In this document: positions 36,501 to 43,816 of the stretch, in pieces
How positions within the stretch are numbered: position 1 is the first letter of the stretch
Layout: each line of letters opens with the position of its first letter
Assembly: GCF_002943525.1 (NCBI RefSeq)
Contig: NZ_CP025394.1
Location: forward strand, 806,001-870,000
Length of the DNA stretch: 64,000 bases
Reading direction: 5' to 3'
Origin: Kitasatospora sp. MMS16-BH015
GTDB lineage: Bacteria > Actinomycetota > Actinomycetes > Streptomycetales > Streptomycetaceae
Made by a program: the position numbers and the translations under genes
The notes under the pieces: model-generated
What the model was told of the DNA's origin: nothing
The model's input: the letters and a program-made list of their open reading frames with translations, nothing else
The model's database searches: none

Positions 36501-37233
36501 CCTCCAGCAGCACCGTCTGCCGGCTGGCCGACTTGTCCAGGCCGTGGTAACGGCTGCACAGCACCACCGAGTTGAGCCCGCTGGGGGCCAGCTGGAGGGC
36601 GAAGAGCAGCGCCCCGGTGAAGGTCAGCGACCCGCCAGTCCAGAGCCCGGCGCGCTCCAGGAACTCCCGGGGCGTCAGGCTGCCCGGATACGCGGCGGCG
36701 GCCTCCGGCCGCAGGTTCTCCCGGAAGGCCCGCAGGCTCTCGTGGTCGAACTCGGTGAGGCCGCTCGGCGCGTCCAGGTGGTGCCCGTTGGGCGGGGTGG
36801 CCCCGGCCCGGGCGGGCGCGGTCAGGTCCGGCGGCGGTGGCACGGGCGGGAAGCGAACCCGTAACGCCGCCACCAACCCGTCCAGCGCGCCGGCCGGGTC
36901 CTCGAAGTACCGGGCCACCGCCGTGGCGGGAGCCAGCTTCCGTACGTCCGCGTCGCGGTCGATCTGCACCACGAAGAGCCAGCCCGTGCCCTTGATCTGA
37001 GCGGCGTTGGCCACCGAGGACGGCCAACCCTCGCGCACGGCTCCCCGGGTCGCGCAGAGCACCACCGGGCAGCCCTCCTCCAAGGCCCCGGTGGCCGCCT
37101 CCACCAGCGAACTGCCCACCAGGACCGTGGAGTCGGACACCACCTCGTACCCGGCGGCGCGCAGCGGCGCGGCCAGCAGCTCGGCCAGCCCGTCCTCGCC
37201 GGCGGCGGCCGCGATGTAGACCACCTGGTTCAT
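33520..37233 (-). CDS. TIR-like / HATPase_c_4 / NB-ARC / TPR multidomain STAND ATPase
   Basis: 1,237 residues from ATG 37233, 7 nt after the TIR gene stop (a start at 37302 would overlap that gene). Domains: 1-130 a TIR-like Rossmann domain (VVYIAAAAGEDGLAELL, then CPVVLCATRGAV) lacking an obvious catalytic Glu. 155-400 is a COG2865-type region with an ATPase N-box-like EFIANALVHRDYTAHG and FEDRLEIASPG. 440-620 is NB-ARC with Walker A GIGGVGKS (446-453), Walker B LVVLDD (521-526), LLVTTRR and GHLPLAL. 850-1150 has seven 42-residue TPRs ending in DHPxT. The C-terminal tail is NVGVSNIVGNAGFG. STAND proteins sense an invader or signal through the repeats and activate an effector, here presumably the upstream TIR protein. 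Confidence 0.8.
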   Translation of the reverse strand: MNQVVYIAAAAGEDGLAELLAAPLRAAGYEVVSDSTVLVGSSLVEAATGALEEGCPVVLCATRGAVREGWPSSVANAAQIKGTGWLFVVQIDRDADVRKLAPATAVARYFEDPAGALDGLVAALRVRFPPVPPPPDLTAPARAGATPPNGHHLDAPSGLTEFDHESLRAFRENLRPEAAAAYPGSLTPREFLERAGLWTGGSLTFTGALLFALQLAPSGLNSVVLCSRYHGLDKSASRQTVLLEGRVHELIDRVRDFVAEQTRQGERPTPDGARSQPYHPYPMVAVREFIANALVHRDYTAHGVHVHVRIFEDRLEIASPGSWTGRPIEPGAPAVELDTLIGESVKRNVQLARMLYWTWLVEGDGSGLPTALADCTKQGVRQPTVRSAEGFVTVTLRKPPDPAAGLGRSETARPVRIGVVPHLAGSFRSRPDLLARAQARALVISGIGGVGKSQLAAWLAQQAADRGEAQLLVWGSATNREAVVSCYAEVAAELGWTGDGGPRSAARWFLNWLATTEVSWLVVLDDLADPADLIGLWPPERAGGRLLVTTRRRDAQLTGGGRVVLDMGVFTPEESVAYLTARLGEYGLSDPPAVFHRLAAELGHLPLALAQAAAFVIDGAMSCADYLVLLADARRRLESVLPQSGALPDGQRSSVADTWTVSVRRADELTGGRAGALLRMAAMLAGGGIPRAVLSGPAAQQYLQCEGGRGPESALTTLNRFSLVTLERDRRGTVRVHQLVQRVTRDRMTAQEHTAAVLAAADALLDEWPPYDQDLALVQALRENTEALLTVADERFWRGGLHPLFVRHGGSIREARLDGWALRYWDRLLRAVGPQLGEDHPDVLFVRYCWAVGRGEAGDPVGAVAELSGVVADQTRTLGLDHPRTLLSRHSLARFRGSAGDPAGAVVALEALLADQERVLGADHSQTLATRNDLAVWLAQAGDRATAVEVLDEVLARQLRVLGPDHPDTLTTRNNLALWRGFLGDAAGTVVALEALLVDQLRVFGPDHPVTLATRNGLATWRGLAGDASAAITAMEELRADQLRVFGPDHPVTLTSRSNLMVWRGEAGDPFAAATGLAELLSDRERVLGPGHPDVAETRRSLTYWLGVAAETAAVRARASGTWAELRGRIAAALGPEGASVGRYLELARIADDQPPKDGALLRSAGGPPWQELVERLCAAGRHRALIEFARMFEGGVGSPAAHEDPRGAVVINVGVSNIVGNAGFGDLAIGHRMHQP
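33920..34740. repeat. 126-bp coding repeats (seven TPR units)
   Basis: About seven imperfect 126-bp units encode the 42-residue TPR repeats of the STAND ATPase; each carries a variant of HPDTLTTRNNLA. DNA-level similarity between units (for example around 34080-34110 and 34200-34230) suggests recent unit duplication or conversion, a way to change ligand recognition. Confidence 0.6.
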
Positions 37234-37240
37234 CGTCCGG

Positions 37241-37627
37241 CTACCGCAGCGCGCGGTCCAGCTCTTCGACCCCGCGGGCCCAATCGGCCACCAGGTCGGC
37301 ATACTTGAGATCGGCCAGGATGGCCGGCGGGCGGCCGCCGGTCAGCCGCGCCGGGAGCAGCTTGACCGCCTCGCCCTCCAACTGCCGGGCCAGGGTGGAC
37401 ATCCACTCCCGGCTCATCCAGGGCGCCAGCACCCCGGCGTCGGAGTAGCAGACCACCACATGGGTGGCCACGGTCAGGCCCTCGTCCATCCAGCCGACGA
37501 CGGAGTCGCCGATCTTCACGTCCAGCACGTCGAGCTTGATCCGGTGGCCGCGCGCCACCAGCTCGGCGCCCAGCTTCTCGGCCTCCGCCGAATCCGCCCC
37601 ACGGTGGCTGATGAAAACCCCTGCCAA
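37241..37627 (-). CDS. TIR-domain protein (candidate NADase effector)
   Basis: 128 residues from a TTG at 37627, with GGGAGG about 9 nt upstream. The start coincides with the family start AGVFISHRGADSAEAEKL. Bacterial TIR features: FISHRGAD box 1, LDVLDVKIGDSVVGWMDEGL (BB-loop region), VVVCYSDAGVLAPWMSREW, whose Glu in SREW matches the catalytic glutamate of TIR NADases, and a Leu-rich C-terminal helix. No other domain is fused. It is the first gene of a two-gene operon with the STAND ATPase, so it is most likely the killing effector switched on by it. NAD cleavage is inferred from the retained Glu. Confidence 0.8.
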   Translation of the reverse strand: MAGVFISHRGADSAEAEKLGAELVARGHRIKLDVLDVKIGDSVVGWMDEGLTVATHVVVCYSDAGVLAPWMSREWMSTLARQLEGEAVKLLPARLTGGRPPAILADLKYADLVADWARGVEELDRALR

Positions 37628-37703
37628 CGCCCTGCCTCCCGCCCGCCCCGTACCACTGCGCCCGCCCCCGGTGCCGGGCAGCTTACCCGCTCGGCGGACG
37701 CCG

Positions 37704-37740
37704 CGAAGCCCCTCGGGAGCGGGGCGCCCGAGGGGCTTCG
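37704..37740 (-). terminator. Hairpin after the MT0933-like gene
   Basis: The 14-bp arms CGAAGCCCCTCGGG (37704-37717) and CCCGAGGGGCTTCG (37727-37740) with a 9-nt loop lie 24 nt after the upstream stop, and isolate the TIR/STAND operon from the gene before it. Confidence 0.75.
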
Positions 37741-37764
37741 GTGACACCTACGGCGGGGTGGGGC

Positions 37765-37965
37765 TCAGTTCGCCGGGGGCTGGGTCTGGTCGGGCGGCGG
37801 CTGGTTGCCGAGCTGTTCGTTGATCTTCTGCTGGGCGGTGTCCACCTGACTGGCGTACTTGCCGTCCGTCCGGGCGTCGAAGGTGTCGCCGGCCTTCTCC
37901 ACGCCTTGGCGGGCGGTGTCCTCGTGGCCCTTCAGCATTTCCTTGAGCTTGTCCAGCATCGACAT
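37765..37965 (-). CDS. MT0933-family antitoxin-like protein
   Basis: 66 residues: MLDKLKEMLKGHEDTARQGV then AGDTFDARTDGKYASQVDTA, the Lys/Glu-rich helical pattern of PF14013 (Rv0909-type antitoxin) proteins, with a Pro/Gln tail. No adjacent toxin gene is evident, and in streptomycetes these are usually orphan stress-type proteins. It has its own terminator. Confidence 0.75.
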   Translation of the reverse strand: MSMLDKLKEMLKGHEDTARQGVEKAGDTFDARTDGKYASQVDTAQQKINEQLGNQPPPDQTQPPAN

Positions 37966-38016
37966 GGGTCGTCCTCCCTGTACGGGCTTCCGACCTCCAG
38001 GATCACCAGCCTGCGG

Positions 38017-38271
38017 TCATCCCGCATCCGCAGCGGCTCCGGCACCCGTCGCCGCACCCGCCTCGGCGGCCATCGCCGCCACCAGGCTCGCGGGGCGCAG
38101 GTCGGTCCAGTGCTGCTCCACGTACGCGAGGCAGTCGGCCCGGCTGGCCTCCGCCACCCGGGTCTCCCAGCCCTCGGGCACGGCGGCGAACACCGGCCAG
38201 AGCGAGTGCTGGCCCTCGGCGTTGACCAGGACGCGGAACCGGCCGCCCTCCTCGTCGAACGGGTTCGACAC
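38017..38271 (-). CDS. MbtH-like protein 1
   Basis: 84 residues: SNPFDEEGGRFRVLVNAEGQ, then SLWPVFAAVPEGW and the family C-terminal YVEQHWTDLRP. MbtH proteins bind NRPS adenylation domains and are needed for their solubility or activity. The GTG at 38271 has GGGGAGGGG upstream. It is the last gene of the NRPS cluster on this strand, but a set of three hairpins lies between it and the NRPS stop. The tail is a low-complexity Ala/Gly run. Confidence 0.92.
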   Translation of the reverse strand: MSNPFDEEGGRFRVLVNAEGQHSLWPVFAAVPEGWETRVAEASRADCLAYVEQHWTDLRPASLVAAMAAEAGAATGAGAAADAG

Positions 38272-38287
38272 CTGTGTTCCCCTCCCC

Positions 38288-38378
38288 AGCGTGGGCGGCC
38301 CGAGCGGGCACTCCGCCCACGCTAGGAGGGGCCGCCGCCGGTCGGCAAGGGCGGACCGGCGGACGGCAGCAAGCTGCC
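38288..38378 (-). terminator. Three consecutive hairpins between NRPS and mbtH
   Basis: In minus-strand order: GGCAGC/GCTGCC (38365-38378), a 9-bp stem (38335-38343/38354-38362), and an 11-bp stem AGCGTGGGCGG/CCGCCCACGCT (38288-38298/38313-38323), the last about 17 nt upstream of the mbtH start. They could be tandem terminators or an attenuation/processing region. Confidence 0.5.
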
Positions 38379-38429
38379 ACCCGGCTCGCCCGCCCCGCCC
38401 GCCCCGCCCGGTCAGCCCGGTCGGCCCGG

Positions 38430-41400
38430 TCAGCTCGGCGCCAGCAGGGCGGCCAGGGCCGGGCCGATCGTACGGAGCGCCGCCGGCGAGACCATGCCCT
38501 GGTGGGTGCAGTCGACCGGGGTCTCGGTCAGCGGCCCGGCCACGAACGGCTGCCAGAGCGCGGCGGTGGGGCCGCCCGGCGGCCGGTCCTGAGTGGCGGT
38601 GAACAGGTGCAGCGGCCCGCGGTAGATGCCGGGGCGGTACTCCCGGCGCAGCTCCCGGTGGTGCCGCAAGGCCCGGACCACACGCGGGAGTTCGTCCTCG
38701 GCGAGCCCGTCCAGACCGCCGACTTCCGCGGCGATCCGGGACACGTCCCCGTCGGCGGCGAGTGCGGCGAGCAGGCGGTCGGCCTCCTCGTCGTCACCGG
38801 GGAGGTCCAGGCGGCGACCCTCGCCGTCGAAGGCGGGGTACGCGTCGAGCAGGGCCAGCAGCTCGACCTGTTCGCCGGCCGCCTGGAGCTGGACGGCCAT
38901 CGCGTGCGCGACCACCCCGCCGAAGGACCAGCCGAGCAGCCGGTACGGCCCGGTGGGCTGGACGGTCCGGATCCGGGCCAGGTAGTCGGCGGCCATCGCG
39001 TCCACGCTGTGCGGCAGCCGGGCGGCCGGCGCGAGCGCCCTGGCCTGCAGGCCGTGCAGCGGGACGGCCGGGTCCAGGTGGCGCAGCAGGGCGGTGTAGC
39101 TCCAGGCGATGCCGCCGCCGGGGTGCACGCAGAAGACCGGGGCCGGCCGGCCGCCCTGCGGCGGGGCGAGCTCCCCGGCGCGGCGGCTCCCGGCGAGGCC
39201 CGGCCCGCTGACGCCACTGCTGCCGGTAGCCCCGGTGCTGCCGGTGCTGCCGGTGCTGCCGGTGCTGCCGGTGCTGCCCGGGCCGCCTGCGTCGCCCGTG
39301 CCGCCGGCGGCGCCTGCAGCGCCTGCCCGCAGGGTGAGCAGCGGCTCGAAGCTCTCCCGGTCCCGCTCGGCCTCGAGGCGGCGGGCCAGGCCGGCCGGGG
39401 TGGGCTGTTCGAACAGGTCGCGCAGCCGCAGCTCGGTGCCGAGGGTGTCGGAGATCCGTCGGGCCAGCCGGGCGGCGAGCAGCGAGTGGCCGCCGAGCTC
39501 GAAGAAGCCCTCCTCGGGGCCGACCGAGCCGCGCCCGAGCGCCTCGGCGTACAGGCCGCAGAGCAGCTCCTCGACCGGCCCGGCCGCCGCCCGGCTCGCC
39601 GCCGTGCCGTCCGCTGTGCCGTCGGCCGGCCCGGGTGCGGGCAGGGCCGCCCGGTCGAGCTTGCCGTTCGGGGTGAGCGGCAGCGCGGGCAGCACCAGCA
39701 CGGCGGCGGGCACCAGGTACCCGGGCAGCACCGCGCGGAGCCGCTCGCGCAGCGCCCCGCCCTCGGGCGTGGCGCCGGGGGCGGGCACGGCGTAGCCGAC
39801 CAGGCGGCGGTCGCCCGGCCGGTCCTCGCGGAGCAGCACCACGGCCCGGGCCACGGCCGGGTCGGCGGTGAGCGCGGCCTCGATCTCGCCGGGCTCGATC
39901 CGGTGGCCCCGGAGCTTGACCTGCTGGTCGACCCGGCCCAGGTACTCCAGCTCTCCGTCGGCCCGCCGCCGGGCCAGGTCGCCGGACCGGTACATCCGGG
40001 CGCCGGGCGGCCCGTAGGGGTCGGCCAGGAACCGTTCGGCCGTCAGGCCGGGCCGCCCGAGGTAGCCCCGGGCCAGGCCGGCCCCGGCCAGGTAGAGCTC
40101 GCCGGGGACGCCCGGCGGGCAGTGGTCGAGCGCCGGGTCGAGCACGTACAGCCGGGCGTTGGCCTGCGGACGGCCGATCGGCACCGGGCCGTCGGGCAGC
40201 TCGGCCCCGGGTGGCAGCCGGTACTCGGCGCAGTTGACGGTGGACTCGGTGGGGCCGTAGACGTTCCGCACCTCGGCCTGCGGGTGCTTGAGCCGCCAGA
40301 CCCGGACCGCCTCGGCGGTCAACGCCTCGCCGCCGAGCAGGAGTTGACCGGTGGGCGAGTACTCCTCGGGGGCGTCGGCCAGCAGCGGGAGGTGGCTGGG
40401 GGTGGCCTTGAGGAAGGTGCAGGGCGGCAGCGGGCGGGGGTCGGTGAGCGAGCCGAGCAGCACCCGGCCGCCGAGGGTGAGCGGGGTCCAGAGCGCGGTG
40501 ACGGTGAGGTCGAAGGAGAGCGAGGAGGGCAGCAGCGCCGTCCCGGCGGCGGCCGGGTAGGCGGCGGCGCACCAGGCGAGGTAGTCGGAGAGCGCGGCGT
40601 GCTCGATCAGCACGCCCTTGGGCCGGCCGGTGGACCCGGAGGTGTGGATCACGTACGCGGGGTGCCGCGGTGCGATCCGCGCCTGGGCGGCCGGCGGGCC
40701 GCCCGGCTGCTCGGCGAGCCGGGCCACGGTCTCGGGTGCGTCCAGTCGCAGCACGGGCACGCCGCCGGGAGCCCCGAACGGAGCCTCCACCCCGGAGCCG
40801 GAGCCGGAGCCGGAACCGTCCCCGGGCCCTGCGGCCGTGAGCACGAGCACGGGCCGCGCATCCGCCACCATGAACGCCAGCCGCTCGGCCGGGTAGGCCG
40901 GATCCAGCGGGAGGTAGCCGCCGCCCGCCTTGAGTACGGCGAGCAGGGCGACCACGGCGGCGGTGGATCGCGGCAGCGCGACCGCGACCAGCGTCTCGGG
41001 GCCGACGCCGTGCTCGGTCAGCAGGTGGGCCAACCGGTCGGCCCGGTCGGTCAGTTCGGCGTAGCTGAGCTCGCCCTCCGCGTCGGCGAGCGCCGGGGCG
41101 GCCGGGGTGCGGGCGGCTGCGGCGTCGATCAGGTCGGGCAGGGTGGCGGTGGCGGGCGGGGTGACCGGGCCGGTCGAGGCGGCGGTCAGACGGTGCCGCT
41201 CCTCGGGGCCCAGCAGGTCGAGCCGGCCGATCGGCCGCTCGGGGTCGGCCACCACGGCCCGGAGCAGCCGGAGCAGCTGCCCGGCCACCCGCTCGACCGT
41301 GGCGCGGTCGAACAGGTCGGTGGCGTAGCGGAGTTCGCCGTCGAAGCCGGCCGGGGTGCCGTCCGGGCCGAACCGCTCGGCCAGGGTGAGGGTGAGATCG

Positions 41401-42536
41401 AACTTCGAGACGGCCGCGGCGATCGGGAGGAACTCCACGGCCAGGCTATCGAGTCGGTACTCCGGGCCCAGCGGGTCCTGCTGGAAGGCGAGCAGCACCT
41501 GGAAGAGCGGGTGGCGGGCCAGCGTGCGGGCCGGGTTGACCAGCTCCACCACCCGGTCGAAGGGCAGGTCCTGGTGGGCGAAGGCCTCCAGGGTGGAGCG
41601 CCGTACCCGGGCGAGGAGTTCGGTGAAGCCCGGGTCGCCGGAGGTGTCGACCCGCAGCACCAGGGTGTTGACGAAGAAGCCGCAGAGCTCGGCCAGCATC
41701 TCGTCGGCCCGCCCGGCGGTGGGGGTGCCGATCGGCAGGTCGGGCCCGGCGCCGAGCCGGCTGAGCAGGGCGGCCAGGGCGGCCTGGCAGACCATGAAGG
41801 TGCTGGCCTGGCCCGTCCGGGCCAACCGGGCCAGCGCCTGGTGGAGTTCGGCGTCCACGGTGAGGGCCACCGCATCGCCCTGGTGGGAGGCCACGGCCGG
41901 GCGGGGGCGGTCGGCGGGCAGGGTGAGCCGGTCGGGCAGGCCGGCGAGCCGTTCCTGCCAGTACGCGGACTGGCGGCTGAGCTCGCTCTGCGGGTCGCCC
42001 TCCGCGCCGAGCACCTCCTGCTGCCAGAGCACGTAGTCGGTGTACTGCACGGGCAGCGGCTCCCAGCCGGGGGCACGGCCGGCCCGGCGGGCGGCGTAGG
42101 CGGTGGCCAGATCGCGCAGCAGCGGGGCGGTGGAGACGCCGTCGGTGGCGATGTGGTGGATCACCCAGACCAGCACCGCCTGCTCCGGCCCAAGCTCGAG
42201 CAGCGCGGCCCGGACGGGTGGTTCGGCCGCCAGATCGAAGGGCTCGGCGGCGAATTTGGTCATGTGCTGGTCAAGACTCTCCGCCGGGACGGAAAAGGCC
42301 TCGAACGGCACCGGACCGGGGGGCAGCACTTCCTGCCACGGCACCCCGTCCGCCTCCGGGTAGCGGGTGCGCAACACCTCGTGCCGCTCGGCCAGATCAG
42401 CCAGGGCGGCCGCCAGCGCGGCCCGGTCGAGCGGGCCGGTCAGGCGCAGCGCGAGCGGCACGTGATAGGCCGTGCTGCCGCCCTCCATCCGGTCGATCAG
42501 CCAGAGTCGCTGCTGAGCGGACGACAACGGGACCAC
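38430..42536 (-). CDS. NRPS terminal module, C-A-T-TE
   Basis: 1,368 residues. GTG 42536 has GGGAGGGGAG about 8 nt upstream and gives VVPLSSAQQRLWL, a natural C-domain start (a GTG at 42584 would add 16 residues). C domain about 3-430 with HHIATDG (127-133). A domain about 465-965 with HTSGSTGRPKG (631-641), YGPTEST and NGKLDR. Read against GrsA numbering, the pocket residues are D-L-T-K-L-G-V-V-N, close to known Asp/Asn codes. T domain with GGHS (Ser1018). TE about 1130-1368 with GWSFGG (Ser1204), LLDAYP (Asp1231) and a late CTHQGM His. It should add Asp or Asn and release the product. Low-complexity linkers (STG)n and (GS)n interrupt it. Confidence 0.9.
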   Translation of the reverse strand: MVPLSSAQQRLWLIDRMEGGSTAYHVPLALRLTGPLDRAALAAALADLAERHEVLRTRYPEADGVPWQEVLPPGPVPFEAFSVPAESLDQHMTKFAAEPFDLAAEPPVRAALLELGPEQAVLVWVIHHIATDGVSTAPLLRDLATAYAARRAGRAPGWEPLPVQYTDYVLWQQEVLGAEGDPQSELSRQSAYWQERLAGLPDRLTLPADRPRPAVASHQGDAVALTVDAELHQALARLARTGQASTFMVCQAALAALLSRLGAGPDLPIGTPTAGRADEMLAELCGFFVNTLVLRVDTSGDPGFTELLARVRRSTLEAFAHQDLPFDRVVELVNPARTLARHPLFQVLLAFQQDPLGPEYRLDSLAVEFLPIAAAVSKFDLTLTLAERFGPDGTPAGFDGELRYATDLFDRATVERVAGQLLRLLRAVVADPERPIGRLDLLGPEERHRLTAASTGPVTPPATATLPDLIDAAAARTPAAPALADAEGELSYAELTDRADRLAHLLTEHGVGPETLVAVALPRSTAAVVALLAVLKAGGGYLPLDPAYPAERLAFMVADARPVLVLTAAGPGDGSGSGSGSGVEAPFGAPGGVPVLRLDAPETVARLAEQPGGPPAAQARIAPRHPAYVIHTSGSTGRPKGVLIEHAALSDYLAWCAAAYPAAAGTALLPSSLSFDLTVTALWTPLTLGGRVLLGSLTDPRPLPPCTFLKATPSHLPLLADAPEEYSPTGQLLLGGEALTAEAVRVWRLKHPQAEVRNVYGPTESTVNCAEYRLPPGAELPDGPVPIGRPQANARLYVLDPALDHCPPGVPGELYLAGAGLARGYLGRPGLTAERFLADPYGPPGARMYRSGDLARRRADGELEYLGRVDQQVKLRGHRIEPGEIEAALTADPAVARAVVLLREDRPGDRRLVGYAVPAPGATPEGGALRERLRAVLPGYLVPAAVLVLPALPLTPNGKLDRAALPAPGPADGTADGTAASRAAAGPVEELLCGLYAEALGRGSVGPEEGFFELGGHSLLAARLARRISDTLGTELRLRDLFEQPTPAGLARRLEAERDRESFEPLLTLRAGAAGAAGGTGDAGGPGSTGSTGSTGSTGSTGATGSSGVSGPGLAGSRRAGELAPPQGGRPAPVFCVHPGGGIAWSYTALLRHLDPAVPLHGLQARALAPAARLPHSVDAMAADYLARIRTVQPTGPYRLLGWSFGGVVAHAMAVQLQAAGEQVELLALLDAYPAFDGEGRRLDLPGDDEEADRLLAALAADGDVSRIAAEVGGLDGLAEDELPRVVRALRHHRELRREYRPGIYRGPLHLFTATQDRPPGGPTAALWQPFVAGPLTETPVDCTHQGMVSPAALRTIGPALAALLAPS
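39232..39276. repeat. Five tandem 9-bp repeats (STG linker)
   Basis: CCGGTGCTG is repeated five times exactly, encoding Ser-Thr-Gly repeats in the linker between the carrier and thioesterase domains of the terminal NRPS. The copy number is likely unstable. Confidence 0.85.
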
Positions 42537-42987
42537 ACCGACTCCCCTCCCTCGGCCGAGGCCGTCACCGGCACCGACCACCACGAATTATCTGCCACCG
42601 ATACATCTCTCGATGGTCTTTACCGCACCGCCCCCGATGCACCCCGGGCGACCTCCGAAACCCCGCCCGCCACCCCCGCGACGGGCCGCTCCGGATAGCC
42701 GGAGCGAAACCATCCGAGATGCTGCCAGTCGGCGGGGTGCATCGCAAGGCTTGATTGTGGCCGCGGCGGTGCAATCGGTTTACTTCGTTTCCCGTCCGCC
42801 TTGGCCGGGCAGGCTCCTGAGGCTCCCTCAGCCGTCGTACCTGCGGCCCGATGAGGGTACGACGGCTCTCGACGGCCAGGCTGGTTCGCGCATAGTCTTC
42901 ACCCGGGGACGGTTCCGCAGCTGTGTGATCCGCAGCTGTGCCCCACCAGGGAATCCCAGGCTTGGCGAACTTTTCGAGAGGTCTCCC
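42537..42987. promoter_or_regulatory. Divergent NRPS / LuxR-regulator control region
   Basis: 451 bp without a gene. It holds an inverted repeat AGCCGTCGTACC (42830-42841)/GGTACGACGGCT (42856-42867), a small hairpin CTGAGG/CCTCAG (42817-42822/42826-42831) overlapping its left arm, and a direct repeat TCCGCAGCTGTG at 42914-42925 and 42929-42940. The NRPS ribosome site is near 42541-42552 and the regulator ribosome site GAGAGG at 42975-42980. The symmetric sequences are candidate binding sites for the adjacent regulator. The frame is open upstream of 42988 but its translation is not protein-like. Confidence 0.5.
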
Positions 42988-43809
42988 GTGTATCACACCG
43001 TGGACGGAAATCGGATTCATCCGACCGCCGGATTTGCCAGCGACGAGGCGATAAGCCGTGCGCAGGAAATCATCGGCGAGGCGCTGAATTCGTACCGCCG
43101 GCAATCCTCGCAACTCGTCGCCACCATTGATTCCGCCACCACTCCGGCCATTCTCCGGGAGGCGATGGAGCAGCGGCCGGCGGGCCAGCTCACCCTCCAC
43201 GTGGTGGGCGGCCCGGTGGTCGAGCTCACCAGTCAGGAGACGGCCGAATTCCCCGTGTTCGTCCGTCGCGAGGTGCTCGGCCGGGGCCACGCGCTGCGCG
43301 TGCTCCAGCACCGGTCGGCGGCGCTGGACTGGCGCCACCGCCAGCAGCTCGGCCGGCTCGCGGCCGAAGGTGTCGAGGTCAGGGTGGCGCCGGGGCTGCT
43401 GCCCAGCATGGTCGCGCTCGACGCCGACCTGGCCGTCCTCCAGGTCGCCGGCCAGGACGGCCGGCCGCAGTCACTGCTCGCCCGGGGCGAGGCCGCCGCG
43501 GCACTGCACCAATTCCACCGCGCCCTCTGGGACCAGGCATTGGAACTGACGAGCATTCATCGAACACCTGCCGCAGTGGTGCTCGACGAGACCCAGTCCA
43601 AGGTGCTCCACAAGCTCTGCGCGGGCATGAAGGACGAGACGGCGGCGCGCCAGCTGAACGTGTCCGTGCGGACGTACCGTAGGCATGTTGCGTCGATTCT
43701 GAAAAGCCTCTCCGTCGGCTCGCGTTTCGAGGCAGGGCTCAAGGTGGCCGAGCTCGGTCTGGTGAATTTCCGGCATATGCATGACCTTGAGACCGGCTCC
43801 GCGGGCTGA
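42988..43809 (+). CDS. LuxR-type helix-turn-helix regulator
   Basis: 273 residues from GTG 42988 with GAGAGG at 42975-42980. The N-terminal region (about 1-185) is a TrmB/PLD-like sensor fold (ILREAMEQRPAGQLTLHVVG, and later MVALDADLAVLQ). The C-terminal LuxR HTH reads AARQLNVSVRTYRRHVASIL followed by KSLSV, in place of the usual A..L.iS..TV..H...I..KL. This type is a common cluster-situated activator in streptomycete NRPS clusters. It diverges from the terminal NRPS gene, which it probably controls. The effector is unknown. Confidence 0.8.
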   Translation: MYHTVDGNRIHPTAGFASDEAISRAQEIIGEALNSYRRQSSQLVATIDSATTPAILREAMEQRPAGQLTLHVVGGPVVELTSQETAEFPVFVRREVLGRGHALRVLQHRSAALDWRHRQQLGRLAAEGVEVRVAPGLLPSMVALDADLAVLQVAGQDGRPQSLLARGEAAAALHQFHRALWDQALELTSIHRTPAAVVLDETQSKVLHKLCAGMKDETAARQLNVSVRTYRRHVASILKSLSVGSRFEAGLKVAELGLVNFRHMHDLETGSAG

Positions 43810-43816
43810 CCTCCCG

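Noticed and set aside
33958..36864. 968-codon plus-strand frame opposite the STAND ATPase
   Set aside because: Antisense shadow. The minus-strand product has Walker motifs and TPRs, this one has none.
42613..42987. N-terminal extension of the LuxR-type regulator to 42613
   Set aside because: The added 125 residues are Pro/Arg-rich and unconserved-looking and would cross the dyad and repeats. GTG 42988 has a ribosome site.
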